NCBI GenBank assembly: GCA_965220775.1
Contig: OZ244845.1
Span: forward strand, 310,001-374,000
Source of the DNA: G963664835 sp965220775
GTDB taxonomy: Bacteria > Chloroflexota > UBA6077 > FW602-bin22 > JBCLEL01
Direction of reading: 5' to 3'
DNA length: 64,000 nucleotides
In this document: positions 44,328 through 52,121 of the stretch, piece by piece
Layout: each line of letters opens with the position of its first letter
Position numbering within the stretch: position 1 is the stretch's first letter
Notes under the pieces: model-generated
The model's database searches: none
What the model saw: the letters and a program-made list of their open reading frames with translations, nothing else
Told to the model about the DNA's origin: nothing
Translations under genes and position numbers: made by a program

Positions 44328-45089
44328 CTAGCTACCAACTGGTTCTGGGATGGGCACTTCGCTGGCACCGAGCAACTCTTTGGCCTTATCCACGCAGGCG
44401 ACCGCGTCTTTGCCGTAGCCATCAGCGCCCATGTCTTCGGAAAACTCCAGTGTCACAGGGGCGCCGCCGACCATGAATTTGTATTCCTCGCGCAGACCAT
44501 CGTCCTCAAATGCCTGAATCGTTCTGCCCATATTCGGCATGGTAGTCGTGAGCAGGGCCGACATTGCGACTATATCTGCCTCCTGCTCCATCGCCGCCTC
44601 GATGAACTCGTCCGGCTTGGTATCGACTCCCAGATCGTGGACCGTGAAGCCGGAGCCCCGAAGCATCATTATGCAAAGGTTCTTACCGATGTCATGAAGG
44701 TCACCCTTGACTGTGCCAAAAACAACCGTCCCGATCGGTTTTACACCCGAGGCTGACAGGATCGGCTCTACGTGGGCCATGCCGGCCTTCATCGCACGGG
44801 CGGAAATGAGCACTTCAGGGACGAAGATGATGTTGTCACGGAACTTGACGCCCACGACTCCCATACCCGGGATGAGACCATCATCTAGAATTATGTTGGC
44901 GGCGTAGCCACCATCGAGGGCCTCCCTGGTCAGCCTATCCACTTCGAAGTGCTTACCAGTGATCAAGCTATAAGCGATCTCCAGCATAAGCGGATCAACA
45001 CGTTCGAACGTGTCTTCGAAGTGCTTCCTCTCGCCCGGCCGGGCTACATGATCCAATTCCTTTAACAAGCCTTCATGATCAATCGGCAT
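44328..45089 (-). CDS. Corrinoid-binding methyl-carrier protein (MtbC/MttC-like)
   Basis: 253 residues in two domains: a helical methyltransferase-cap domain (~30-115) and a B12-binding Rossmann domain (~118-245) with GDLHDIGKN (D130, H132, G135; H132 is the lower Co ligand), SALLTTTMPNM and VGGAPVT. It carries the methyl group between a substrate-specific methyltransferase and the acceptor enzyme. Its start overlaps the end of a 50-residue frame upstream. It is larger than typical MtbC by an N-terminal extension of about 30 residues. Confidence 0.92.
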   Translation of the reverse strand: MPIDHEGLLKELDHVARPGERKHFEDTFERVDPLMLEIAYSLITGKHFEVDRLTREALDGGYAANIILDDGLIPGMGVVGVKFRDNIIFVPEVLISARAMKAGMAHVEPILSASGVKPIGTVVFGTVKGDLHDIGKNLCIMMLRGSGFTVHDLGVDTKPDEFIEAAMEQEADIVAMSALLTTTMPNMGRTIQAFEDDGLREEYKFMVGGAPVTLEFSEDMGADGYGKDAVACVDKAKELLGASEVPIPEPVGS

Positions 45090-45231
45090 TGCTAAGCTCC
45101 CATCCCTCCAACGCAGAGTCCAGAGTCATAGTTCGCAGCAGGTCCTCAAGACCAGCGCGCCCTTCAGTGGTAAGCAACTGTTTAGTCCATTCTGTCTCCG
45201 TGGCCAGCCGTTCAACTCTCGACTGCGCCAT
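45079..45231 (-). CDS. 50-residue protein overlapping the corrinoid gene start
   Basis: A frame from ATG at 45231 reads MAQSRVERLATETEWTKQLL, continues with EGRAGLEDLLRT, and ends in WELSNAD at a TGA at 45079-45081, inside the first codons of the corrinoid gene (11-base overlap). The peptide is amphipathic and helical in character, without Cys or membrane segments. No clear Shine-Dalgarno is visible. The overlap with the downstream start suggests translational coupling. No homologous family is recalled. Confidence 0.45.
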   Translation of the reverse strand: MAQSRVERLATETEWTKQLLTTEGRAGLEDLLRTMTLDSALEGWELSNAD

Positions 45232-45340
45232 CGACTGATGAATATAACTGAAAACCTATTTTAACGGCAATCGCAATCTACTACATTGCTTTTTTCTCTT
45301 TTTTCTAGAGTGGCAATTTCCCCGGGGCCGGCCGGCAGCT

Positions 45341-46399
45341 TCAGTTCGTCGCCGGGTCCGGGTCGCTGGCGTGCTCACGGGTCCAGTCCTTGACCGCCTT
45401 CGGGATCTCCAATAGGTTTTCCAGCTTGGTCTGGAGCGGGATGGCGCACTCCGGCGCGATCAGATCAACGCCCGCGTCCATGCATCTGTACACCTCCTGG
45501 CGTACCTCCTCCGGCCCCTTGGAATAAAGAGTTACTGGATTGTTTATGTTACCCACCAAGGCGATCTCGCCGTCGACAACCTCCATCGCCTTGGCCGGAT
45601 CGTTCTTCGAGTCGAAGTGGAAGCAAGCCATATTGCTTTTGGCGATGTAGGGCATGCGGTCCAAAGTGGCGCCACAGATGTGCAGTATCAGCGGACAGGG
45701 AATGCGCTCAACCATCTCCTGGTGAAGGTCAAGCAGGAACTTGCGATAGTATTCGGCACTTACCAGATCGCCAGTTGCGTGGTCCGGAAAGGTCAGCGCG
45801 TCGGCGCCGGCCTCAATCTGCGCATTCGCGAACAGGACCGATATCTCCTTCAATCGATCAAGGCACCGCATGGTCTTGTCCGGGTCGTCGATAGTCATTA
45901 GGAGGAAGCTCTCGACGCCGAAGACGTGGTAGGCCAGGGTCCAGGGACCCATAGCCTTGCCGATGATGGCGACTTCGTCGCCATACTCCTTTGCCAGAAT
46001 CTCGAGCGCACCGAGGACGGAGACGTTATCCGGATGCTTCAGAAAACCCTTGGGGATTCGGACATCCTCCGGCTCCTTCCAGATCGGCTTGGTCATGCGG
46101 ACCGTCGCCCAGTTGTCCTTCTGCTCCCATTGCATCTCGCAACCGAGCGCGGAGGACTCCTGGATGATCGTAAAGTAGGGCATGATGCTATCGTATCCCA
46201 GCTCGGTATAGCCGGTTGCCGCTAGCCGGGCGTTCAACTCAGGGTCGCGACAGGCTTCCGGGAATGGCGCATCGGTGAGGTCCATCAGCTCTACGGTTGC
46301 CACATTGGTCGGGTTGGAGACCGGGGTCCGGTCAACTGGTTTGCGAGCCAGAGCATTCAGCACCCGGTCTCGCGGTTTCATCGTTTCAACGAACGTCAT
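45341..46399 (-). CDS. Uroporphyrinogen-decarboxylase-family methyltransferase (MtaA/MtbA/CmuA-like)
   Basis: A 352-residue TIM barrel of the UroD superfamily. It keeps the zinc ligands of methylcobamide:thiol methyltransferases, H240 and C242 (LILHICG) and C318 (APECAIPL), rather than the Arg/Asp set of haem-pathway HemE. GKAMGPWTLA and FPDHATGDLVS line the barrel. Members move methyl groups between a methyl donor or thiol and a corrinoid protein. Here it likely charges or discharges the carrier encoded at 44328. Direction and methyl source are unknown. Confidence 0.88.
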   Translation of the reverse strand: MTFVETMKPRDRVLNALARKPVDRTPVSNPTNVATVELMDLTDAPFPEACRDPELNARLAATGYTELGYDSIMPYFTIIQESSALGCEMQWEQKDNWATVRMTKPIWKEPEDVRIPKGFLKHPDNVSVLGALEILAKEYGDEVAIIGKAMGPWTLAYHVFGVESFLLMTIDDPDKTMRCLDRLKEISVLFANAQIEAGADALTFPDHATGDLVSAEYYRKFLLDLHQEMVERIPCPLILHICGATLDRMPYIAKSNMACFHFDSKNDPAKAMEVVDGEIALVGNINNPVTLYSKGPEEVRQEVYRCMDAGVDLIAPECAIPLQTKLENLLEIPKAVKDWTREHASDPDPATN

Positions 46400-46460
46400 C
46401 AGTACCCCCTTGCCGGACTAAAATCCGGGTGGTTCGATCCAATTTGACACACATCCTCTA

Positions 46461-47141
46461 TCATAGCGGCGAAAATCCGGCGGTGCCGGTCGTGAGTTGC
46501 CCGCGAAGGGCAGACGACTCCAGCATCTGTTCGACCGCGCTCACATTGCGCGCGTAGGGCAGGAGCAACCGTACCAGCCCGTCGTGTTTAAAGCCGCAAT
46601 CGAACGCCGCGCCTTTATTGCTCACCCTTTCCATCTCCCCGTATCGCACCAAACCTCCGACCATTGCCCTGGTACGCATGTTTGCGATCTTCTCGGGAGC
46701 GCCGGCCTCGGCTGAAATCTCATACACCCAACGGTCTTCGACGTCCCAGGCTTCCGCGTACATCATAAGGCGAGACTTCAAGTCCTTTACTGAGAGCTCT
46801 TCTCCCTCGAAGGCGAAGTCCGGCGGCTTCTCTACCGCCTGTACGAGCAAGAACTTGACTGGTCTGTTGTGCATGTGTCCACAGCGAAACCTCACCTGGT
46901 TATGAGTGCCGTCGATTGGCGCCATACCGCCGAGCTTCACCAGTTGGTCGCGGATCTGCCGGAGTCGGTCCTCGACGCCAGATTTACGGCTAAACGTCCA
47001 GACTGTAGCGATGTCAACATCCGCTCTATAGTACAGCCCCACGGTAATATCCTCGAAATGTGGGTCCATAGGAACCAGCTCTAGACAATTGCCGTACTCT
47101 TGGATGATGTCTACCACGCGCATGGTCTTGGTCTCGGTCAT
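46461..47141 (-). CDS. Unrecognised 226-residue protein with two CGxxH motifs
   Basis: A soluble protein without membrane segments. Two similar motifs stand about 95 residues apart: RCGHMH (C87-H91) and DCGFKH (C182-H186), suggesting a metal site or an internal duplication. Other features are PMDPHFEDITVGLYYRADVD and MRTRAMVGGLVRYGEMERV. It lies between the homocysteine methyltransferase and UroD-like genes on the same strand, with gaps of about 40 and 60 bases, so it belongs to the methyl-transfer operon. No known family is recognised. It could be a substrate-specific methyltransferase component or a metal chaperone. Confidence 0.75.
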   Translation of the reverse strand: MTETKTMRVVDIIQEYGNCLELVPMDPHFEDITVGLYYRADVDIATVWTFSRKSGVEDRLRQIRDQLVKLGGMAPIDGTHNQVRFRCGHMHNRPVKFLLVQAVEKPPDFAFEGEELSVKDLKSRLMMYAEAWDVEDRWVYEISAEAGAPEKIANMRTRAMVGGLVRYGEMERVSNKGAAFDCGFKHDGLVRLLLPYARNVSAVEQMLESSALRGQLTTGTAGFSPL

Positions 47142-47179
47142 AACCCAACCTCCGTAAAGGGTGACATTGCCGGTCTGGA

Positions 47180-48079
47180 TTACCCGCCTAAAGTCTTGAC
47201 CAAGGCGCTAATGTGGCCGGGCCCGGTGCCACAGCAGCCCCCGACGATATCTATGCCCAAGTCTACTAACTTCTTGAAGCGCGGCGCCATGTACTCGGGC
47301 GGTTCTGGATAGACAATTTTGCCAGATTCTATAGCCGGTATGCCAGCATTTGAATGGATAAGAAGATAACCATCGGTCGCTTGACGCATCATAGTGGCGA
47401 TCTCGATCATTCGGTCGATGCCATTGCCGCAATTGGAGCCTACTACATCCGCCCCTGCCTCTCGCAGCTTATTTACCGCCACCTCGGGCGTTATTCCCAT
47501 CATAGTAAAGTATCCACGGGGCCCCTTGTCGAATGTCATGGTGGACATCACCAGTAGCTTGGTACTCTCCTTGGCAGCCTTAATAGCCAGCACGGCCTCC
47601 TCCAAGGCAGTCATGGTTTCGATAACCACGGCATCGGCGCCGCCTTCTTCCAGCGCGGTGATCTGCTCGAGAAAGGCATCGTACATTTCCGCCTCACTCA
47701 CCTCGCCGAGTGGTTCCAGAAATTCGCCGGTCGGTCCAACAGAGCCAATCACGTACTGATCCGGCGACGCCGCCCGGCGAGCTAGTTGCGCGGCCAAACG
47801 GTTGAACTCGCGAACTTTATCCGGATAACCGTACTTTTTGAGCATAAACTTGCTGCCGCCAAACGAGTTTGTCAGTACCATCTGGCTGCCCACGGACAAA
47901 TAGGCGGCTGCCATTCCCTGCACTATCTCGGGGTGACTGAAGTTAAACTCCTCCGGACAGCCGCCCGGCTCCAATCCGTGTTCCTGCAAGTAGGTACCGG
48001 TGGCGCCATCGGAGATGATGGTCTCGCCGCGAGCAAGCCGTTCCAAGAGGGGAATAGTCTTAGTAGTAATCACACTCAT
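47180..48079 (-). CDS. Homocysteine S-methyltransferase (MetH N-terminal-type)
   Basis: A 299-residue TIM barrel with the three zinc-binding Cys of the Pfam S-methyl_trans family: C217 in GSNCGNG, and C282-C283 in GGCCGTGP. ISDGATGTYLQ and TNSFGGSKFML are also typical. This is the homocysteine-activating module of cobalamin-dependent methionine synthase as a free-standing protein. It would take methyl from the corrinoid protein encoded in the same cluster to make methionine. It is the first gene of the cluster. Confidence 0.92.
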   Translation of the reverse strand: MSVITTKTIPLLERLARGETIISDGATGTYLQEHGLEPGGCPEEFNFSHPEIVQGMAAAYLSVGSQMVLTNSFGGSKFMLKKYGYPDKVREFNRLAAQLARRAASPDQYVIGSVGPTGEFLEPLGEVSEAEMYDAFLEQITALEEGGADAVVIETMTALEEAVLAIKAAKESTKLLVMSTMTFDKGPRGYFTMMGITPEVAVNKLREAGADVVGSNCGNGIDRMIEIATMMRQATDGYLLIHSNAGIPAIESGKIVYPEPPEYMAPRFKKLVDLGIDIVGGCCGTGPGHISALVKTLGG

Positions 48080-48195
48080 GTTTTTACCGATTTGCCTGAA
48101 TACGACGTACGGCTTCTAGATTGATTGGGCCTCGTCAAGCCGCCCTAGCGTCACTTGTGGTCTTGACCAAGTAACTGGAACGAGTTACTCAGAGC

Positions 48196-48537
48196 CTATT
48201 GCTCAACCCAGTGATCAATGGCGCCGGGCCTAGTGTCGCGCTGGCCGGCCTGGTGCAACTCACGGATTCGCTCACTGAAATCATCAGGAAAACGGGTGTT
48301 GAAGCGGTCAACTATTCTGGTCAAAGCCTCTTGGGCGGTCCCGCTATCCTCAGTGTATTCTCCCCATTGCCAGCCCATCAAGTACTCGTCGGCTCCATAG
48401 CTCTTGTCGAACATCGCGACAATGTCGGCTCCTTGTTGGAAGCGATCGTCGAGCTGCGCCGACACCTCACCGGATTGGTCCTCTGCTTGGACCTGAATTG
48501 GAATCTCCTTCCAATACATAATCCGTACTTTCGCCAC
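48196..48537 (-). CDS. Virulence-factor-domain (PF13769-like) protein
   Basis: A 113-residue protein with MAKVRIMYWKEIPIQVQAED, DDRFQQGADIVAMF, YLMGWQWGEYTEDSGTAQEA and RFNTRFPDDF. This is the pattern of a small conserved family annotated as virulence factor, despite no proven virulence role. It is upstream of the methyl-transfer cluster on the same strand, about 115 bases away, and may be part of the same transcript. Confidence 0.75.
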   Translation of the reverse strand: MAKVRIMYWKEIPIQVQAEDQSGEVSAQLDDRFQQGADIVAMFDKSYGADEYLMGWQWGEYTEDSGTAQEALTRIVDRFNTRFPDDFSERIRELHQAGQRDTRPGAIDHWVEQ

Positions 48538-48805
48538 TGCCGGCCATCTCCTTAGGTTGAAAGAACGCTAAAATCAACATCGCCGGCCAAGATACTTGCC
48601 GCCTAGTCATGCGACTGAAGCGGAGACCTTGGCGTTCCCTGATCAGGTATCTAATGGTAGCACACTAGATATGTGCTCCGACGGTTGTGCTCTCTTTATT
48701 GAATCAGCCGGCGATGGCCCGCGCATAGCCAACCAATACCGCCAAGCGATATCATTTGTCTGATCGACTTTGAACTATCTCTACCCAACGGACAGGAGCT
48801 TGCAC

Positions 48806-49198
48806 ATGAAGGCCGAAAACCCCAAAGCGCAGAAAACCATAGAGACATTGTTCCCGCATACCGGCCCCCGCCGGTTGGACAATCTGGAGGCACATGATCC
48901 GGAATTTCGCCGGTTCTTCGAGAATTTCGTGTACGGCGGCATGTATGCTCGCAACAATCTCGATCAGAGGACTCGTGAGCTATGCGCGCTGGCGGCACTG
49001 GTCGTACAGGGACGCGAAATGCAGATCGAGTCACACATTCGAGCTTCGTTGAACGCCGGCGCCAGCCGCGGCGACGTGAAGGAGGTCATCCTCCAGATGA
49101 TGGTCTACGGCGGCGCGCCGGCTACTTTGAATGGGCTAGCGACTATGGAGCGGGTATTCAACGATCTGGACAGGGAGGCCGGCGCCGGCCAAGTCTAA
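48806..49198 (+). CDS. Carboxymuconolactone decarboxylase/AhpD-like protein
   Basis: About 130 residues from ATG at 48806 (AGGAG upstream; a longer in-frame start at 48770 is less likely). All-alpha CMD fold with LDQRTRELCALAALVVQGRE, ESHIRASLNAGASRGDVKEV and ILQMMVYGGAPATLNG. The AhpD CxxC is absent; only one Cys is present, so it is closer to PcaC-type decarboxylases. It is followed by a 2-hydroxyacid dehydrogenase gene in the same direction. Confidence 0.88.
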   Translation: MKAENPKAQKTIETLFPHTGPRRLDNLEAHDPEFRRFFENFVYGGMYARNNLDQRTRELCALAALVVQGREMQIESHIRASLNAGASRGDVKEVILQMMVYGGAPATLNGLATMERVFNDLDREAGAGQV

Positions 49199-49324
49199 GC
49201 GCCGTGCGGCTGCCGGCAAGGAATCGAATTCAGCCGGCGGCAGACCGCCGCGCCGTAAAATAGCCAACTTAACCGGCGAATGAGGCGATTTCATGATTCC
49301 CCAAATCCTTTGACGGAGGGAGCT

Positions 49325-50320
49325 TTGACTCACAAAGTACTGATGATGGGCCGACATCCGGCCCGACACCGCGAGGTCATTCTCAGCCAGCAGCTACCGG
49401 GCCTGGAGACGATGTTCCTGGACAGCGACGATCCAGCCGAATTGGCCGGCAAACTGGGCGTGGCCGAATTCGTCATCGCGGTAGAGTTCACCGCCGAACA
49501 CCTGGCCAAGGCGCCAAAGCTGAAGCTGATACAACATAGCGGAGTCGGTTACGAGCAGATCGACGTCGACGCGGCCTCCAAGCGCGGGGTGCCGGTCGCT
49601 CTGACGCCTGAGGGGACCATTCCCGCGGTAGCCGAACACGTAATCATGTTGATCCTGGGCCTGTACCGGCATTTGGTCCAAGCGCACAACGCTCTGGCTC
49701 GGGGCGAGTGGATCCACAAGCAATTGAGGGCGGAATGCCTGATGCTCGAAGGAAAGACGCTGGGCATCATCGGCATTGGACGGACAGGCCGCGAGGTGCT
49801 CCGCCGCGCTCAGCCGTTCGACGTGCGCCCTATCTATCATGATCTCCGGCAACTGCCGGCCGAGGAGGAAGAGCGGCTCGGCATCGAGTACCGTTCGCTG
49901 GATACTCTGTTATCCGAGGCCGACATCGTGACCCTGCACGTTTTCCTGTCCGAAGGATCTCGAGGGCTTATCGGCGAGCGCGAACTCAATCTGATGAAGC
50001 CGACCGCGATCCTCATCAACACGAGTAGGGGCGACGTCGTCGAGGAGGCCGCTCTTTATCGTGCCCTCAAGGAGCGGCGAATAGCGGGCGCCGGAATCGA
50101 CGTATTTGAGGAGGAGCCGACGCCTAGCGAAAATCCGCTGCTTAGACTGGACAATGTGCTACTGACGCCTCACCTGGCCGGCGGCACCCTCGACTCTATG
50201 CGGCAGAAGGCCAGAGCCCAGTACGAGAACTTCCGACGGGTCGTCGATGGACTCCCACCAATAAACCTCACTCAGCCCTATCACCAAGTAGAGTCTGGGA
50301 CAAAAGGCCGGAAGACGTAG
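49325..50320 (+). CDS. D-2-hydroxyacid dehydrogenase (SerA-like)
   Basis: About 331 residues from TTG at 49325 (GGAGG upstream; an ATG at 49280 would add 15 residues). NAD-binding GIIGIGRTGREVLRRA, and the catalytic triad: Arg in NTSRGDVVEE, Glu in GIDVFEEEP, His in LTPHLAGGT. The length is that of the short type without ACT domains, so it may oxidise phosphoglycerate, glyoxylate/hydroxypyruvate or another 2-hydroxyacid. The next small membrane gene starts 7 bases later. Confidence 0.9.
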   Translation: MTHKVLMMGRHPARHREVILSQQLPGLETMFLDSDDPAELAGKLGVAEFVIAVEFTAEHLAKAPKLKLIQHSGVGYEQIDVDAASKRGVPVALTPEGTIPAVAEHVIMLILGLYRHLVQAHNALARGEWIHKQLRAECLMLEGKTLGIIGIGRTGREVLRRAQPFDVRPIYHDLRQLPAEEEERLGIEYRSLDTLLSEADIVTLHVFLSEGSRGLIGERELNLMKPTAILINTSRGDVVEEAALYRALKERRIAGAGIDVFEEEPTPSENPLLRLDNVLLTPHLAGGTLDSMRQKARAQYENFRRVVDGLPPINLTQPYHQVESGTKGRKT

Positions 50321-50327
50321 GCCCGAT

Positions 50328-50537
50328 ATGCCGACGAGCCTGAGAAGAGTCAGAGCGACGCTCCTGTACCTAGTGTCTTCCTTCGCCATAACTTTCGTCG
50401 TGAACGCGATCGCGGTATATGGCTGGAATTTCGTCAGTCACGGCGTAGGAGCATTCAACTGGCCGGCGAGTCTAATAATCGCGACGACGGTCAGCATTGT
50501 GCTGACGGTGTTCGAGGTACGAAAGAGTGAGGATTGA
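50328..50537 (+). CDS. Small two-helix membrane protein
   Basis: 69 residues with basic N-terminus (MPTSLRRVRA), one helix TLLYLVSSFAITFVVNAIAV, a short loop with Trp residues and a second helix ASLIIATTVSIVLTVFEV, ending in charged residues. No family recognised. It is probably cotranscribed with the preceding dehydrogenase gene (7-base gap). Confidence 0.6.
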   Translation: MPTSLRRVRATLLYLVSSFAITFVVNAIAVYGWNFVSHGVGAFNWPASLIIATTVSIVLTVFEVRKSED

Positions 50538-50914
50538 TGGGGCAATTGTCCGGCTCACTCCGTGATGGTGCGGGTGCAATCGTAGGGAGTGCGTTCCCTC
50601 AAATAATCTCCGAGCGCTCACTGAGGCACGTCTATTGCTGTATTGCGTGCCTAATCACCCTGGCGGCTACGGATCGTCTCCCGACTTTTGCCGCAAACGC
50701 CAACCGGCACCGTCGGCAAGACGCGGCCACGTCGCCAGCTTTGAAGCTGCGACCTTGGAAGGCGTCTCCATCCAGAAAATGCGCCTGCTGCGCCGGCAAG
50801 GCAGAATACAGGGGACGCAATAATGGGGATGACGCTGGCGGAGACCCGTACCCTTCACCAATATAAACTAACGCCGAGTCCAGTTGCTCCCAGGCCTTAC
50901 GGTATATACAATAA
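50538..50914. other. Intergenic region
   Basis: About 375 bases between the small membrane gene and the BrnT fragment. Overlapping short frames exist on both strands, without domains or good start signals. It may contain the missing 5' part of the brnT locus in scrambled form, but I could not recognise it. Confidence 0.35.
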
Positions 50915-51049
50915 AGGCGATGGGCCGCTACCAGATACATCGGGGACCGCCTTTATCGCGTCGTATATACCAGTCGCGGAGACAAACGACGGATCATAAG
51001 CCTGCGTAGGGCGAGTAAGAGCGAGGAGAGAGAATATGCCAACACTTAA
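50915..51049 (+). pseudogene. BrnT toxin, C-terminal fragment
   Basis: Read from after a TAA at 50912, a 44-codon frame gives RYIGDRLYRVVYTSRGDKRR then IISLRRASKSEEREYANT. This is the conserved C-terminal half of BrnT ribonuclease toxins, whose relatives read ...VVYTERGDRIRIISARRAT.... It ends at TAA 14 bases inside brnA, the usual overlap. The N-terminal half with FEWD and the catalytic His is absent, and no start codon is present. Toxin activity is unlikely. Confidence 0.7.
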
Positions 51050-51356
51050 ATCAACCCACATCAGCCCAACGGACGAGGAAGAGGCCGAGATACAGCGACA
51101 GATTGCGGAGGATCCGGATGATTCTGCGCACTGGGAGGATTCTGGCCCGCCGCGGCCGGCCATAGAGGTAGACCCTGAACTGGTGGCGCACTCTCTCCGC
51201 ACGCGAGGAAAGCAAAAGTCGCCAACCAAAGTAGCGATCTCAATCCGCCTTGACGCGGATATCGTGAGACGCCTTCAAGCCAGTGGAGCCGGCTGGCAAA
51301 CTCGCCTTAATCGATTCCTACGTGAAGCCCTAGCTCTGGCACGTGGCGAGTCATAG
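51036..51356 (+). CDS. brnA: BrnA-type antitoxin
   Basis: 106 residues: an acidic N-terminus (SPTDEEEAEIQRQIAEDPDD) and a C-terminal ribbon-helix-helix, KVAISIRLDADIVRRLQASG and WQTRLNRFLREALAL, as in BrnA. It would bind BrnT and the module's own operator. Its partner is truncated, so it is now an orphan antitoxin. The frame and key residues look intact. Unlike many BrnA proteins the N-terminus is long. Confidence 0.85.
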   Translation: MPTLKSTHISPTDEEEAEIQRQIAEDPDDSAHWEDSGPPRPAIEVDPELVAHSLRTRGKQKSPTKVAISIRLDADIVRRLQASGAGWQTRLNRFLREALALARGES

Positions 51357-51378
51357 AGGCACGGCAAAGGGTATGATT

Positions 51379-51696
51379 CTAGTTGCCACCGCCTGACCGC
51401 CGGCCCAATGCTGCTTTCGGGCTGAAAGGGCTCGCATCGTCGTAGGTCCGCCATCTCCATAGGAAAGCGTAGGTGAGTTCCAACTCCTGGGTGATGAACC
51501 AGTAAGACCACGCGTTGGTGTGAAACTTGGCGATCAAATCTCGTATTTCGTTCCTCGCAATGCTTTGGGCCCATAAGGGGGCAAATATTACAAAACAAAC
51601 CTCGTGACTGATGCGGGAACATACAGATTCTTGACCGGTGAGCGATGAGAACAAATGGGAAATGGTGGAACCGCCGCAGCGTCGATTACCTACCAC
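51379..51696 (-). CDS. Doubtful hypothetical frame
   Basis: A 105-codon frame. Its second half reads like a real protein (IRDLIAKFHTNAWSYWFI and LELTYAFLWRWRTYDDA), but the first half is rich in unlikely residues. No family recognised and no ribosome binding site seen. It may be a remnant. It fills the ~380-base gap between brnA and the DUF423 gene, which otherwise shows nothing. Confidence 0.2.
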   Translation of the reverse strand: MVGNRRCGGSTISHLFSSLTGQESVCSRISHEVCFVIFAPLWAQSIARNEIRDLIAKFHTNAWSYWFITQELELTYAFLWRWRTYDDASPFSPKAALGRRSGGGN

Positions 51697-51740
51697 GGAC
51701 GATCAACGCTCGGGCCAACTAGTCGAGAACTGAGGATCAA

Positions 51741-52121
51741 TTGGAACGAGCATTCTTTGTAATTGGGGCATTATCGGCGTTCGTCGCCGTCGCCGCCGGC
51801 GCGTTTGGCGCTCATTGGTTGGGCGATCACATGGCCGAGGACCTGACAGAAGTTTACGAAACAGCGGCGCGCTACCAGATGTACCACGCGCTGGCACTGC
51901 TGGCGGTGGGTTGGGCGGCCGGAAGGTGGGAGATCGCCAGCGTTAGGTGGGCCGGCTGGCTATTCGTCGGTGGAACGGCAATTTTTTCCGGCAGTTTGTA
52001 CCTGCTGAGTATCACCGGCCTGCGTTGGCTTGGCGCTATCACGCCGATAGGGGGAGTCGCTCTGCTGGCCGGCTGGTTGCTGCTCGCCTGGTCGGTCGCT
52101 ACCTCACGACACCGACATTGA
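51741..52121 (+). CDS. DUF423 (YgdD-like) membrane protein
   Basis: A 126-residue protein with four transmembrane helices. The start FVIGALSAFVAVAAGAFGAH, then ARYQMYHALALLAVGW, and GTAIFSGSLYLLSITGLRWL are hallmarks of DUF423. Function unknown. TTG start. Its end overlaps the convergent korB gene by 18 bases. Confidence 0.9.
   Translation: MERAFFVIGALSAFVAVAAGAFGAHWLGDHMAEDLTEVYETAARYQMYHALALLAVGWAAGRWEIASVRWAGWLFVGGTAIFSGSLYLLSITGLRWLGAITPIGGVALLAGWLLLAWSVATSRHRH

Noticed and set aside
45280..45310. T-rich tract as a terminator
   Set aside because: The T-run is on the plus strand where no gene ends, and there is no stable stem before it.
48080..48195. Cobalamin or SAM riboswitch ahead of the homocysteine methyltransferase gene
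   Set aside because: The gap is only about 115 bases, and I could not find the conserved B12-box (GCCACTG) or a SAM-type core on the minus strand.
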